A stretch of DNA of 64,000 bases from Saccharomycopsis phalli (taxonomy: Eukaryota; Ascomycota; Saccharomycetes; Ascoideales; Saccharomycopsidaceae): NCBI GenBank assembly GCA_020342235.1, contig CP073216.1:1426001-1490000 (forward strand), read 5' to 3'. Both the position numbers and the translations under genes were made by a program. Positions 63,619 to 64,000 of this stretch are shown one piece after another (position 1 is the first letter of the stretch; every line of letters begins with the position of its first letter). The notes below the pieces were generated by a model. That model was not told where the DNA came from and did no database searches. It saw only the letters and a list, made by a program, of their open reading frames with translations.

Positions 63619-64000
63619 ATGGAATCACGAGTCAACTCACCTAGATTTCAGAGGATCCAGACGAATATAACCAAATTGCAAGCAATCACAAATGGAATCC
63701 AGTTCTTTGGCCAATTGGTTGATATCCACAAGGACTTGGTCGATGATCTCTTGGTAGGATGCTTGAGAATAACCAGCCTGGACTTTGCCACATATGAAAC
63801 CATCTACAAGGCCCTCAGGTCGCTTCTTAGGAAATTGGGATTGCAATTCCAATACCCTGTTGTGGAGTTCTACAATGTTCTAAAGGACGACTTTGTGATT
63901 TCGAGTTTCAGCTGCACCAGTTCCAGCTCGTTGATAAAGATCATGGCCGAGACTTTGGCGTTGTTGGTTGAGAAAATTCCCCAAGATGATCATCTGGAGG
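63619..64000 (+). CDS. Open frame running off the window end (partial, unknown)
   Basis: At least 127 codons from ATG 63619 with no stop before the window edge: MESRVNSPRFQRIQTNITKL then a helical, Leu/Ile-rich sequence. A shorter minus-strand frame (63637-63852) overlaps it, so the coding strand is uncertain. No domain recognised. Confidence 0.4.
   Translation, partial: MESRVNSPRFQRIQTNITKLQAITNGIQFFGQLVDIHKDLVDDLLVGCLRITSLDFATYETIYKALRSLLRKLGLQFQYPVVEFYNVLKDDFVISSFSCTSSSSLIKIMAETLALLVEKIPQDDHLE

Overview
This window comes from a budding yeast (Saccharomycotina) that reads CUG as serine. Every host gene recognised here is a yeast ortholog: BMT5, DBP6, RSM19, NHA1, RPL12, FUM1 and a phosphoglucomutase. 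In the phosphoglucomutase and in fumarase, an in-frame CTG falls exactly on a residue that is Ser in the well-known family sequences (the GIL-S-TPA and G-S-K-x-PVHPN contexts). Proteins from this window should therefore be translated with code 12, and the genome fits a CUG-Ser clade; I cannot name the species. The NHA1 intron (GTGAGT donor, TACTAAC only a few bases from the acceptor AG) is also typical of non-Saccharomyces yeasts.

Layout. 1-4.4 kb: no gene, many degenerate minisatellites. 4.4-7.0 kb: a Myb/SANT-like Q/N/H-rich protein and BMT5 on the minus strand, with overlapping reading frames. 7-19.3 kb: a gene desert of about 12 kb holding minisatellites and a young SINE. 19.3-20.4 kb: a mitochondrial-type zinc alcohol dehydrogenase. 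20.4-25.2 kb: LINE fragments, one with a SINE inside it. 25.2-25.9 kb: a secreted acidic repeat protein. 25.9-27.8 kb: nested SINEs. 27.8-37.6 kb: a hydrolase-phosphatase fusion, DBP6, RSM19 and the intron-containing NHA1. 38.7 kb: a weakly ARID-like protein. 39.8-54 kb: a repeat-rich accessory region with a fold-back element, tRNA-Leu(CAA) flanked by LTR sequence, three paralogs of an unknown secreted protein (one broken), solo LTRs, SINEs and LINE ends, interrupted by a TBC-domain gene and a C3HC zinc-finger (Pml39/Rsm1-like) gene. 54-62 kb: phosphoglucomutase, RPL12, a hotdog thioesterase and FUM1. The end of the window holds a reading frame that runs off the edge.

Functional themes are ribosome biogenesis and translation (BMT5, DBP6, RPL12, RSM19), central carbon metabolism (phosphoglucomutase, FUM1, the ADH), ion homeostasis (NHA1), vesicle traffic (TBC) and nuclear mRNA quality control (C3HC). 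About 18 protein genes in 64 kb is sparse for a yeast; the space is filled by tandem repeats and retroposons.

The most unusual system is a pair of tRNA-derived SINE families with target-site duplications. The 3' part of one family matches the 3' UTR of a LINE whose fragment lies in this same window, so the SINE and its probable partner LINE can be recognised together. SINEs are, to my knowledge, rarely described in budding yeasts.
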